From positions 3,742,501 to 3,806,500 of the forward strand of contig NC_006270.3 of NCBI RefSeq assembly GCF_000011645.1: a DNA stretch of 64,000 nt, in the 5' to 3' direction. Below, piece after piece: positions 42,802-50,984 of this stretch. Numbering within the stretch: the first letter of the stretch is position 1; each line of letters begins with the position of its first letter. The position numbers and the translations under genes were made by a program. Below the pieces are notes generated by a model. It worked only from the letters and a program-made list of their open reading frames with translations. It was not told the origin of the DNA and did not search any database. The DNA comes from Bacillus licheniformis DSM 13 = ATCC 14580 (lineage in GTDB: Bacteria > Bacillota > Bacilli > Bacillales > Bacillaceae).

Positions 42802-42829
42802 CTGTTTCCCCGGCTTTGCGGGAAAACAG
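42802..42829 (-). terminator. First hairpin after fbaA
   Basis: Minus strand: CTGTTTTCCCG, loop, CGGGGAAACAG (11-bp stem with one G-U pair), then GATGTTTTTC. It starts 19 bases beyond the fbaA stop. Confidence 0.65.
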
Positions 42830-42847
42830 ATGCTTTTCCAATCGTCA

Positions 42848-43705
42848 TTATGCTTTGTTTGAAGAACCAAATTCGCGCATTTTGCCGATAACTGTTTCTT
42901 TGATAGCTTCGCGTGCAGGTCCGAGGTATTTGCGCGGATCATACTCTTCAGGCTTCGCAGCCAGCGTTTCGCGAACAGCTTTCGCGGAAGCGATTTGGTT
43001 TTCAGTGTTGACGTTGATTTTTGCCGTACCTAAAGAAATAGCTTTCTTAATGTCGGCAGTCGGAATGCCTGTACCGCCGTGAAGTACGAGCGGAAGACCA
43101 GTTGTATTTCCGATTTCTTCCATTTCTTTAAATCCAAGGTTTGGTTCGCCTTTGTAAGGACCGTGAACAGAACCTAATGCAGGAGCAAGGCAGTCGATTC
43201 CTGTGCGCTCAACAAGCTCTTGGCACTCTTTAGGATCCGCGTAGATGACGCCATCTGCAATTACGTCGTCTTCCTGTCCGCCTACAGTTCCAAGCTCAGC
43301 TTCAACTGATACGCCGTGGAAATGAGCGAGCTCAACAACTTTTGAAGTCGTCGCAACGTTTTCCTCGAAAGGATGGTGAGAAGCGTCGATCATAACGGAA
43401 GTGAATCCCGCATGAATCGCTTTTGCACAAGATTCAAAGCTTGAACCGTGGTCTAAGTGAATCGCAACAGGCACTGTTACGTTGTATTCTTCCATCAGCG
43501 CTTTAACCATTGCAACAACGGTTTTAAAACCGCCCATATAGCGTCCCGCACCTTCTGATACACCGAGGATAACAGGAGATTTCTCTTCTTCAGCGGCTTG
43601 TAAAATCGCTTGAGTGAACTCAAGGTTATTTAAGTTAAATTGTCCGACAGCATATCCGTTTTCTTTTGCTTTATTCAACATTTCCGTCATTGATACTAAA
43701 GGCAT
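42848..43705 (-). CDS. fbaA: Fructose-bisphosphate aldolase class II
   Basis: A 285-residue zinc-dependent aldolase, the glycolytic enzyme of Bacillus. The zinc and catalytic residues are in AIHLDHGSSFESC (near residue 78) and the later VLHGGTGIP. VSVEAELGTVGG is a loop motif of the class. ATG 43705 follows AAGGAGG by 8 bases and gives the length of B. subtilis FbaA; the longer frame to 43771 has no ribosome site. It is downstream of spo0F. Confidence 0.97.
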   Translation of the reverse strand: MPLVSMTEMLNKAKENGYAVGQFNLNNLEFTQAILQAAEEEKSPVILGVSEGAGRYMGGFKTVVAMVKALMEEYNVTVPVAIHLDHGSSFESCAKAIHAGFTSVMIDASHHPFEENVATTSKVVELAHFHGVSVEAELGTVGGQEDDVIADGVIYADPKECQELVERTGIDCLAPALGSVHGPYKGEPNLGFKEMEEIGNTTGLPLVLHGGTGIPTADIKKAISLGTAKINVNTENQIASAKAVRETLAAKPEEYDPRKYLGPAREAIKETVIGKMREFGSSNKA

Positions 43706-43907
43706 GTCGAAAGTCCTCCTTATGTAGCCTGATTTGCTTTTGCGAAAAAAGCCTCCACACCTACCTAGCATGACCAGAAAAATCCGCCATATGTAAAATG
43801 TTTTGTTTTTTAAAAAACGTTAGACAGCTTTTCTCTACTTATATAGAATAACAATTAATCAACAAATCGGCAACATTGTGACTGTGACAACATCAAAAAC
43901 TTTTCCG

Positions 43908-44282
43908 CTATCCGTTGGACTTTATGGGCAGATACGTTTTGACGGCATCGCGGATTTCGTCGATGTCAAAAGGCTTAGCAAAGTGTGTCAGGGCTCCGAG
44001 CTCCTTCGATTCCTGGATCATGTCGAGCTCTCCGTAGGCCGTCATGATGATGACGCGGATCCCCTCGTCTATGATCTTCATTCTTTTTAAAATTTCAATT
44101 CCGTCCATTCCGGGGATTTTCATATCGAGCAGAACGAGGTCGGGGCGCTGGTTTTTCACAATGTCAAGCGCTTGAATCCCGTTTGCGGCCTGGAAGGTTT
44201 TGTACCCTTCTTTATTGAAAACTTCATTCAGCAGAACCCGAATCCCGTACTGGTCGTCTACGATTAAAATCTTCTCATTCAT
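43908..44282 (-). CDS. spo0F: Sporulation response regulator Spo0F
   Basis: A 124-residue single-domain receiver that carries phosphate from sporulation kinases to Spo0B in the phosphorelay. The acid pocket is VDD (residues 8-10). The phosphoryl acceptor is the aspartate in LLDMKIPG (Asp53 here, Asp54 in B. subtilis, which has one more Met). The switch Thr is in IIMTAYGE and the Lys is in HFAKPFD. There is no output domain, as expected. A sigma-H promoter lies upstream. Confidence 0.97.
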   Translation of the reverse strand: MNEKILIVDDQYGIRVLLNEVFNKEGYKTFQAANGIQALDIVKNQRPDLVLLDMKIPGMDGIEILKRMKIIDEGIRVIIMTAYGELDMIQESKELGALTHFAKPFDIDEIRDAVKTYLPIKSNG

Positions 44283-44333
44283 GATTTACACCTCTATATT
44301 TATAATTTTCGCCAAAATTAAGCAGTAGTTTAT

Positions 44334-44363
44334 CTATTCTGTTTTGTTTTTCTCTTTTCCTTT
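44334..44363 (-). promoter_or_regulatory. Sigma-H promoter of spo0F
   Basis: Minus strand: -35 AAAGGAAAA (44355-44363), 12-base spacer, -10 ACAGAATAG (44334-44342), a near-perfect sigma-H match 52 bases from the start. spo0F is a known sigma-H target. Confidence 0.8.
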
Positions 44364-44381
44364 AATTAAAATATTTAAGTT

Positions 44382-44388
44382 TGCGACA
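44382..44388 (-). promoter_or_regulatory. Candidate Spo0A box upstream of spo0F
   Basis: TGTCGCA (minus strand) differs from the 0A box TGTCGAA at one position and lies 19 bases upstream of the sigma-H -35. Spo0A is known to activate spo0F; a seven-base match alone is weak. Confidence 0.35.
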
Positions 44389-44458
44389 TATTTAGAGGAT
44401 TTTTCCCATTATTCTCTTTTGTTATATAATGATAGTCAGTAAAAAAGGAGGAGTCACC

Positions 44459-44989
44459 TTGCTTAAAATTTTCACCACTCAATTGACGGGAATCTTCAAC
44501 CGGATTCAAGAGGGCGAGGCCCAATCGATAGAGGACGGCGCCCGCTTGTTGGCTCAGGCGGTCATCAGTGATCATTCGGTTTATGTATACGGAAAAAATG
44601 AATTGGAAGGCATTTTGAAAGAAGCGATGTACAGTTCTGAACCGTTCCCCTCAGTCAAACCGCTGCAGAAGGACGAAGAAAACTGGCCCGATTTTGAAAT
44701 GACGGACAAAGTGCTGATGTTCTGCGCCGGTTCAGCGGATGACGAAGAACTGAAAATGGCGGAAAAACTGTATGAAAAAGGAATCGGACTTGTTGTCGTC
44801 TCCCCTTCGGGAAAAGACGGCGTCCCGATCGCATCCTTCGCCGATGTCCATATCGATTCAAAGCTGAGAATGCCGCTTCTTCCCGATGAAGACGGAACAA
44901 GGTACGGATTTCCGTCCCTGATGGTCAGCCTCTATATTTATCATGCCCTATCCTTTACATTAAAGGAAATCCTCCAGGAATACCAATAA
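44459..44989 (+). CDS. ywjG: DUF2529 protein YwjG
   Basis: A 176-residue protein with an SIS-like alpha/beta layout: a helical start (FNRIQEGEAQSIEDGARLLAQAV) and a sheet with LMFCAGSADDEELKMAEKLYEKGIGLVVVSPSGKDG. The family is DUF2529, with no known function; sugar-phosphate binding is only a fold-based guess. TTG 44459 is assigned because AAAGGAGG lies 7 bases upstream. It is divergent from spo0F and convergent with pyrG, as in B. subtilis. Confidence 0.87.
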   Translation: MLKIFTTQLTGIFNRIQEGEAQSIEDGARLLAQAVISDHSVYVYGKNELEGILKEAMYSSEPFPSVKPLQKDEENWPDFEMTDKVLMFCAGSADDEELKMAEKLYEKGIGLVVVSPSGKDGVPIASFADVHIDSKLRMPLLPDEDGTRYGFPSLMVSLYIYHALSFTLKEILQEYQ

Positions 44990-45079
44990 AACAGGGTTGC
45001 CTAAAGGAAATTAGTGACGTGAGGCCGGCCTAATGAATATAGTACCAGTTCGGGCCGCCATTATCATCAGAAAGAGCCA

Positions 45080-45122
45080 AAAAAAGCCCGCCGGCGTGAT
45101 TTGCCGGCAGGCTTTTTCTTTT
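45080..45122 (-). terminator. Terminator of pyrG / ywjG
   Basis: AAAAAGCCCGCCGGCGTGATTTGCCGGCAGGCTTTTT region: an 11-14 bp stem with T-runs on both strands, between convergent ywjG and pyrG. Confidence 0.88.
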
Positions 45123-46730
45123 TTACAGCTTTTCCGAAGTCTTTAGCGAAGCATGTACGAAGTCTCTGAACAGAGCCTGAGGTCTTGTCGGTCTTGACGT
45201 AAATTCAGGATGGAACTGAGACGCGACAAACCATGGATGGTCTTTAAGCTCGATAATTTCTACGAGACGGCCGTCAGGGCTTGTCCCGGAAAATACAAAA
45301 CCGGCTTCTTCCATCTGCTGTCTGAACTCATTGTTGAATTCGTAGCGGTGGCGGTGGCGTTCATACACCACTTCATTTTCATATGCCTGATATGCTTTCG
45401 ATCCTTCTTGAAGCTTGCACGGATAAAGTCCGAGGCGCAGTGTTCCGCCGAGGTCTTCAATGTCCTTTTGTTCAGGGAGAAGGTCGATAATCGGATACGG
45501 TGTAGACGGATCGATTTCGGCTGAGTGCGCTCCTTCAAGGCCGAGCACGTTTCTCGCGTATTCAATCGATGCCACCTGCATTCCGAGGCAAATGCCGAAG
45601 AACGGAATCTTTTGTTCGCGGGCATATTTGACTGTCGTGATTTTCCCTTCAACACCGCGGTCTCCGAATCCGCCCGGAACAAGAATACCGTCCGCATTTT
45701 GAACAAGATCGGCAACGTTGTCTTCCGTCACTTCTTCCGCATTGATCCATTTAACTTGAATGTCTGCATCAAACGCATAACCCGCATGGCGAAGCGATTC
45801 TACAACTGAAATGTAAGCATCCGGGAGCTCAACGTATTTACCGACCAAAGCGATTGTTACCGTTTTGGACAGATTTTTCACCTTTTTGACGAGTTCTTTC
45901 CACTCTTCCATATCGGCTTCTCTGCAATCCAGCTTCAAGTGGCTGCAAACCAGGCTGTCCAGGCCTTGTTTTTGAAGGTCGAGAGGAATGGAGTAGAGCG
46001 TATCCGCATCTCCAGCCTCGATGACGGCTTTAGGATCAATGTCGCAGAAGAGCGCGATTTTATCTTTCATGTCCTGAGAAATCGGCATTTCTGTTCTCAC
46101 GACGATGACATTTGGCTGAATGCCGAGGCTGCGCAGTTCTTTTACGCTGTGCTGAGTCGGCTTTGTTTTCATTTCTCCCGCCGCTTTAAGATATGGAACA
46201 AGCGTACAATGGATGTACATCACATTGTCGCGGCCGACATCGCTCTTGATCTGGCGGATCGCTTCAAGAAATGGCAGCGATTCGATGTCACCGACGGTTC
46301 CGCCGATTTCAGTGATTACGACATCAGCGTGCGTTTCTTTTCCGGCGCGGAATACACGGTCTTTAATTTCATTTGTGATATGAGGTATTACCTGTACGGT
46401 TCCGCCTAAATAATCGCCTCTGCGCTCTTTTTTCAGCACCGTGGAATAGATTTTTCCTGTTGTCACGTTGCTGTATTTATTTAAATTGATGTCGATAAAG
46501 CGCTCATAATGGCCGAGGTCAAGATCCGTTTCCGCACCGTCGTCGGTTACAAACACTTCACCGTGCTGATACGGGCTCATCGTACCCGGGTCTACGTTGA
46601 TATACGGGTCAAATTTTTGAATGGTGACATTCAAACCTCTGTTCTTCAGCAGGCGGCCGAGCGAAGACGCCGTAATTCCTTTTCCAAGCGAGGATACAAC
46701 TCCTCCGGTTACAAAGATATATTTTGTCAT
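45123..46730 (-). CDS. pyrG: CTP synthase
   Basis: A 535-residue enzyme making CTP from UTP with glutamine as amide donor. The N-terminal synthase domain starts KYIFVTGGVVSSLGKGITASSLG. The C-terminal class I glutaminase has the nucleophile cysteine in FGICLGMQ (near residue 381) and the His/Glu pair in HPEFTSRP. Its length equals that of B. subtilis PyrG. It has its own promoter and an attenuator leader that senses CTP (next entries). Confidence 0.98.
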   Translation of the reverse strand: MTKYIFVTGGVVSSLGKGITASSLGRLLKNRGLNVTIQKFDPYINVDPGTMSPYQHGEVFVTDDGAETDLDLGHYERFIDINLNKYSNVTTGKIYSTVLKKERRGDYLGGTVQVIPHITNEIKDRVFRAGKETHADVVITEIGGTVGDIESLPFLEAIRQIKSDVGRDNVMYIHCTLVPYLKAAGEMKTKPTQHSVKELRSLGIQPNVIVVRTEMPISQDMKDKIALFCDIDPKAVIEAGDADTLYSIPLDLQKQGLDSLVCSHLKLDCREADMEEWKELVKKVKNLSKTVTIALVGKYVELPDAYISVVESLRHAGYAFDADIQVKWINAEEVTEDNVADLVQNADGILVPGGFGDRGVEGKITTVKYAREQKIPFFGICLGMQVASIEYARNVLGLEGAHSAEIDPSTPYPIIDLLPEQKDIEDLGGTLRLGLYPCKLQEGSKAYQAYENEVVYERHRHRYEFNNEFRQQMEEAGFVFSGTSPDGRLVEIIELKDHPWFVASQFHPEFTSRPTRPQALFRDFVHASLKTSEKL

Positions 46731-46830
46731 TTCTGTACCCCTCTCTTCGATTAACGCTTATTTCTTAAAATGCTCTTTTTATGAAAAATCATTTAGATCT
46801 TTTCTAAATGATTTAAATGATTAGGAGGCG

Positions 46831-46872
46831 GAAAAACAAGAAAGCTCCCTTTCAATTTCTTGAAAGGGAGCT
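46831..46872 (-). terminator. pyrG leader attenuator
   Basis: Minus strand: AGCTCCCTTTC (46862-46872) pairs with GAAAGGGAGCT (46843-46853), followed by TTCTTGTTTTTC. In B. subtilis, low CTP makes polymerase stutter at the GGG start, and the extra Gs pair with the CU-rich arm of this hairpin to block termination. All required parts are present. Confidence 0.88.
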
Positions 46873-46910
46873 GATAGTCCGTATCACTCGAATCTCTTCG
46901 TTTTGAAGAG

Positions 46911-46949
46911 CCCAAAATACATACTACCTAGTTCGCCTGTGAAAGTCAA
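46911..46949 (-). promoter_or_regulatory. pyrG promoter and GGG start site
   Basis: Minus strand: -35 TTGACT (46944-46949), 17-base spacer, -10 TAGTAT (46921-46926), then seven bases to GGGCTC, whose GGG (46913-46911) is the expected start for reiterative transcription. It sits inside the 254-base gap after rpoE. Confidence 0.82.
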
Positions 46950-46984
46950 GATCGATTTAAACATGAATTCCGTTCAGAAGGCAA

Positions 46985-47500
46985 TTACTCTTCGTCTTCC
47001 TCTTCATCAAAATCTTCATCATCATCCAGGATCTCGTCTTCAAGATCATCCAGCTCATCATCGTCGGCTTCATCGATTTCATCGAATTCATCGGCGTCAA
47101 TGTCCAAATCTTCTTCGACATCGTCAAGAAGAATATCATCCTCGTCGATTTCTTCGAATTCGTCAAGATCAAGATCTTCTTCAACCGCTTTTTTCGCTTT
47201 TTTCTTTTTCGCTTTTACAGTCGGCTGGGTTTCTTCATCAAGCTGATCATACGGATACCAGCTGCGCAGGCCCCACGTTTGGTCTGACAGCGCCAAAAAG
47301 CGTCCGTCGATATTTAAATCTGTGTAGAACTGGGCGATGCGGTCTTCCAGCTCTTCTTTCCCCATTCCAAGCAAGGAAGCCACTTGATCTGTTAGCTCCT
47401 GGAATGTAATCGGTTTTTTGTGTTCCGAGAAAATTTCGTATGCGATTTCAACTAAAGCCATTTCCTTTAGCTGTTCCTCTGAGTATTGTTTCAAACTCAT
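46985..47500 (-). CDS. rpoE: RNA polymerase delta subunit
   Basis: A 171-residue protein of two parts: a folded N-terminal domain (residues 1 to about 90; FLALSDQTWGLRSWYPYDQLDEE) and an acidic disordered tail of about 60 Asp/Glu-rich residues following a lysine cluster KAKKKKAKK. The tail displaces nucleic acids from RNA polymerase and speeds recycling. ATG 47500 follows AAGGGAG by about 9 bases; the frame extends spuriously upstream. It is Gram-positive specific and immediately precedes pyrG. Confidence 0.95.
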   Translation of the reverse strand: MSLKQYSEEQLKEMALVEIAYEIFSEHKKPITFQELTDQVASLLGMGKEELEDRIAQFYTDLNIDGRFLALSDQTWGLRSWYPYDQLDEETQPTVKAKKKKAKKAVEEDLDLDEFEEIDEDDILLDDVEEDLDIDADEFDEIDEADDDELDDLEDEILDDDEDFDEEEDEE

Positions 47501-47731
47501 CGCCAGACACTCCCTTTCTATCTTCATGTATGTATCTACTATCTCTGTCATAGAAAATAAGCATGTAATCCCTGTCTTTACGACAAACCATACCTCTCAT
47601 TATAAACAAAAGAAATCACTTTATGCCACCTTTATTCCCGTTAATTCAATAATTTTTGCCGGTTGCATTGGAAATCGGCGGCAAGCGGGATTGAAACATA
47701 GAACAGCCGGGAGCGTCCGGCCCCTTCAAAA
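47501..47731. other. Non-coding interval rpoE-acdA
   Basis: Upstream region of rpoE. With the acdA terminator it makes a 301-base gap. A promoter for rpoE is expected here; I cannot name one with confidence. Confidence 0.4.
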
Positions 47732-47769
47732 CAAAAAAACTGCGCCGGCATCCTGTCCGCCGGCGGCAG
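47732..47769 (-). terminator. Terminator of the fad operon (after acdA)
   Basis: Minus strand: CTGCCGCCGGC pairs with GCCGGCGCAG with one mismatch/bulge, followed by TTTTTTTG. It lies between acdA and rpoE. Confidence 0.82.
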
Positions 47770-47801
47770 ATCAAGCCGGGCCAGACGGCGATTTTCCACC
47801 C

Positions 47802-48941
47802 TTATTTCATCAGCATTCTCGAAATGACGAGCTTCTGAATTTCCTGCGTACCTTCATAGATCTGTGTGATTTTTGCATCGCGCATAAAGCGCTCGACCGG
47901 ATAATCCTTTGTGTAGCCGTACCCGCCGAATATTTGCACGGCCTCCGTCGTCACTTTCATGGCCGTATCCCCTGCGTAAAGCTTTGACATGGCAGAAGCC
48001 TTTCCATAAGGCAGTCCTTCTGATTCCAGCCATGCCGCCTGGTAGGTTAAAAGCCTTGAAGCTTCAATCTCCGTCGCCATATCAGCCAGTTTAAAAGCGA
48101 TGCCCTGCTGCTCGGCGATCGGCCTGCCGAATTGCTTCCGCTCTTTCGCATACGCCTTCGCCGCCTCAAATGCGCCCTGGGCAATCCCGACGGCTTGAGC
48201 GGCAATTCCGTTTCTGCCTCCATCGAGCGTCTTCATCGCGATTTTAAAGCCTTCACCTTCCCCGCCAAGGCGGTTTTTTAAAGGCACGCGGCAGTCCTGA
48301 AAGATGATTTCGGTTGTCGGTGATGAACGGATGCCCAGTTTCCTCTCTTTTTTTCCGACAGAAAAGCCGGGGAAGTCCTTTTCAACGATAAAGGCGGTTG
48401 TGCCTTTGTGTTTCTGTTCCGGGGCAAGGTTGGCAAACACGATGTAGAAGTCCGCGATTCCGCCGTTTGTGATAAAGATCTTCGTCCCGTTCAAAATATA
48501 TTCATCGCCTTTTTTTTCTGCGGTCGTTTTCATGCCGCCGGCATCGGAGCCTGAACCGGGCTCCGTCAATCCGTAGGCTCCTATCTTTTCGCCGCGGGCC
48601 ATCGGCTTTAAATATTCCTGTTTCTGTTCTTCTGTTCCAAATGCATAAATCGGCCAGCCCGCAAGCGATGTATGGGCAGACAAGGTGACACCCGTTGAGG
48701 CGCAGACTTTCGAAAGCTCTTCAACCGCGATGACGTAGGCGAGATAGTCGCTGCCGATTCCCCCGTATTCCTCTGGCCACGGTATACCCGTGAGCCCCAA
48801 TTCCGCCATTTTTGCAAACAGTTCCATGTCAAACCGCTCTTCCTCATCCCGCTCTTTCGCAGTCGGCTCCACCTCGTGATGGGCAAAGTCGCGCACCATC
48901 TTCTGTATCATTTGGTGCTCTTCGCTCAGCTTAAAGATCAT
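47802..48941 (-). CDS. acdA: Acyl-CoA dehydrogenase AcdA
   Basis: A 379-residue FAD enzyme introducing the alpha-beta double bond in beta-oxidation. AYGLTEPGSGSDAGGMKTTA (near residues 125-145) binds FAD and substrate. The catalytic glutamate is in IYEGTQEIQKLVISR near the C-terminus. It is homologous to the next gene upstream but distinct in sequence. In B. subtilis acdA lies next to rpoE, which marks this copy as the ortholog. Last gene of the putative five-gene operon. Confidence 0.93.
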   Translation of the reverse strand: MIFKLSEEHQMIQKMVRDFAHHEVEPTAKERDEEERFDMELFAKMAELGLTGIPWPEEYGGIGSDYLAYVIAVEELSKVCASTGVTLSAHTSLAGWPIYAFGTEEQKQEYLKPMARGEKIGAYGLTEPGSGSDAGGMKTTAEKKGDEYILNGTKIFITNGGIADFYIVFANLAPEQKHKGTTAFIVEKDFPGFSVGKKERKLGIRSSPTTEIIFQDCRVPLKNRLGGEGEGFKIAMKTLDGGRNGIAAQAVGIAQGAFEAAKAYAKERKQFGRPIAEQQGIAFKLADMATEIEASRLLTYQAAWLESEGLPYGKASAMSKLYAGDTAMKVTTEAVQIFGGYGYTKDYPVERFMRDAKITQIYEGTQEIQKLVISRMLMK

Positions 48942-48962
48942 CCTTTTTCCCCCTTTGACACC

Positions 48963-50093
48963 TTATAAATGTTTACCGATGACGATCCGCTGGATCTCGC
49001 TCGTGCCCTCATAAATTTCACACACTTTCGCATCCCTGAAATATCGTTCAGCGCTGAAATCCTTTGTGTATCCGAAATCTCCGAGCAGCTGCACGGCCTC
49101 TCCGGCGACATACATCGCCGTTTCCGAAGCGAACAATTTGGCCATTGAAGCAGCTTTCCCCGTCTGCATGCCTTGCTGTTTCAACGAGGCGGCCTGGTAG
49201 ACGAGAAGCCTGGCCGCCTCTGTCCTCGCCGCCATGTCGGCCAGCTTAAAGGCAAGCGCTTGGCCGTTCTTATACAGCTCTCCGTCCGGATACCGTTTTT
49301 TTAGAAATTGAACGGCTTCAGAAAGCGCTCCCTCGGCGATACCCAGAGCCTGCGCCGCAATTCCGATCCGGCCGGTATCCAGGTTGGACAGGGCCATTTT
49401 GAATCCCATTCCTTCCTCCCCCAGCAGCTGCCGGGCGGGAATGACAGCGTTATCAAAATTTAAAGTGACCGTTAGCGAACCGTGGAGCCCCATTTTCTCT
49501 TCATTTTTTCCGATGAAAAAGCCCGGCGTGCCCTTCTCCACGATAAAAGCGGAAATGCCTCCCGTTCCCGCCTCCGGATCGGTTGAAGCGAAAACAAGAT
49601 AAATGTCCGCGGCTCCGCCGTTTGTAATAAAAACTTTCGTTCCGTTCAGCACATAGGTATCGCCGCGCTTTTCGGCCCTGGTTTTTAGACTGCCCGCATC
49701 GGAACCGGCACTCGGTTCGGTTAAACAAAAAGCTCCCAAGTACTGCCCTGCTGCCAGCTTTTTAACGTAGTGCTCTTTTTGCCGCTCATTACCGTTTAAA
49801 AGAATGGGAATGGTGACAATTGACGTGTGTACAGATAGAACCGCACCAAGAACGGCGCTTTTCTTTGACAGCTCATGTATGGTCATCATATAGGTGATAA
49901 AGTCATGACCGGCCCCGTTGTACTTAGCCGGTATCGGAAGCCCCATCCAGCCGCGCTCCGCCATTTTCTTCAAAAGAGAGGTTGGAAAACGGCCTTTTTC
50001 CATTTCAGGTACAAAAGGAGCGACCTCCTGTTTGACAAAATCCCTTACAACCTTCTGCATGCGGGTCTGCTCTTCTGTAAACTGAAAATTCAA
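48963..50093 (-). CDS. Second acyl-CoA dehydrogenase (MmgC/Bcd type)
   Basis: A 376-residue paralog of AcdA. It shows FCLTEPSAGSDAGSLKTRA, VFITNGGAADIYLVFA and the catalytic glutamate motif IYEGTSEIQRIVIGKHL. TTG 50093 is selected since AAGGAGG lies 8 bases upstream; the frame reaches a GTG six bases earlier. Adjacent thiolase and 3-hydroxybutyryl-CoA dehydrogenase genes suggest a short-chain substrate such as butyryl-CoA. B. subtilis has no gene here, so this is an addition to the fad operon of this lineage. Confidence 0.88.
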   Translation of the reverse strand: MNFQFTEEQTRMQKVVRDFVKQEVAPFVPEMEKGRFPTSLLKKMAERGWMGLPIPAKYNGAGHDFITYMMTIHELSKKSAVLGAVLSVHTSIVTIPILLNGNERQKEHYVKKLAAGQYLGAFCLTEPSAGSDAGSLKTRAEKRGDTYVLNGTKVFITNGGAADIYLVFASTDPEAGTGGISAFIVEKGTPGFFIGKNEEKMGLHGSLTVTLNFDNAVIPARQLLGEEGMGFKMALSNLDTGRIGIAAQALGIAEGALSEAVQFLKKRYPDGELYKNGQALAFKLADMAARTEAARLLVYQAASLKQQGMQTGKAASMAKLFASETAMYVAGEAVQLLGDFGYTKDFSAERYFRDAKVCEIYEGTSEIQRIVIGKHL

Positions 50094-50105
50094 GCTCACC
50101 CCTCC

Positions 50106-50969
50106 TTATGTCGGCTGCTTTTCATACGTATAAAACCCTCTGCCCGTTTTCTTTCCGAGTCGTCCTGCGCTGACATATTGTTTAAGGAGCGGACAAGGCC
50201 TGTACTTATCGTCGCCAAAGCCTTCATGCAGCGTCTCCATAATATACAGACACGTATCCAGACCGATCAGATCGGCGAGAGCCAACGGGCCCATCGGATG
50301 GTTCATGCCAAGCTTCATGATTCCGTCTATGCTTTCTTTCTCGGCGATGCCTTCATAAAGTGCAAAAACCGCCTCATTAATCATCGGCATTAAGATGCGG
50401 TTGGAGATAAATCCCGGGAAATCCCGCACCTCTATCGGAACCTTGTTCATCCGCTCCGCCGCAGCCACGACGGTTTCATATGTTTCGCCGCTCGTCTCAA
50501 GCCCCCTGATGACTTCGACAAGCTGCATGACGGGAACCGGGTTCATAAAATGCATGCCGATGACGTTTTGAGGTTTTTTTGTGACGGCAGCAAGTTCCGT
50601 AATCGACAGGGACGATGTATTTGATGCCAATATCGCTGAGTCTTCGGTCACTTCATCAAGCCGCGTGAAAATGTCTTTTTTTACGTCCATTTGTTCAACA
50701 GCCGCTTCAATGATGAGAAAAGCTTCCCGCGCTTCGTCGAGCGCAGCCGACGGAGAAAGGCGCTGGTAGATTTGCTTCACATCTTCATGCGGCAGCTTGC
50801 CTTTTTCCGCCTGTCTGAAAAGCTGGCCGGAAATGCGCTTCATTCCTTTTTCAATTTGTTCAGGTGATACGTCATACATGTAAACATTGTATCCGGCCTG
50901 GGCAGAGACCTGAGCGATCCCGGACCCCATCTGGCCGGCTCCGATGACCATGATCGTGTCTTTTTTCAT
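50106..50969 (-). CDS. 3-hydroxybutyryl-CoA dehydrogenase (MmgB type)
   Basis: A 287-residue NAD(P)-dependent enzyme. The Rossmann motif is VIGAGQMGSGIAQVSAQAGY, and HFMNPVPVMQLVEVIRG contains the catalytic histidine. FPGFISNRILMPMINEA begins the C-terminal helical domain. It oxidises 3-hydroxybutyryl-CoA to acetoacetyl-CoA, the step before the thiolase upstream. ATG 50969 follows AAAGGGGGAT, 15 bases after the thiolase. Related to MmgB of B. subtilis, which is elsewhere in that genome. Confidence 0.92.
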   Translation of the reverse strand: MKKDTIMVIGAGQMGSGIAQVSAQAGYNVYMYDVSPEQIEKGMKRISGQLFRQAEKGKLPHEDVKQIYQRLSPSAALDEAREAFLIIEAAVEQMDVKKDIFTRLDEVTEDSAILASNTSSLSITELAAVTKKPQNVIGMHFMNPVPVMQLVEVIRGLETSGETYETVVAAAERMNKVPIEVRDFPGFISNRILMPMINEAVFALYEGIAEKESIDGIMKLGMNHPMGPLALADLIGLDTCLYIMETLHEGFGDDKYRPCPLLKQYVSAGRLGKKTGRGFYTYEKQPT

Positions 50970-50984
50970 CTGAAATCCCCCTTT

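Noticed and set aside
42656..43082. 139-codon plus-strand frame over the fbaA 3' end
   Set aside because: It starts in a terminator and is antisense to fbaA; no ribosome site.
43706..43771. N-terminal extension of fbaA
   Set aside because: AAGGAGG at the internal ATG 43705 and the normal 285-residue length favour the shorter protein.
46903..47409. Plus-strand frame rich in His, Arg and Pro opposite rpoE
   Set aside because: It is the mirror of the Asp/Glu-coding tail of rpoE (GAN codons read in reverse), not an independent gene.
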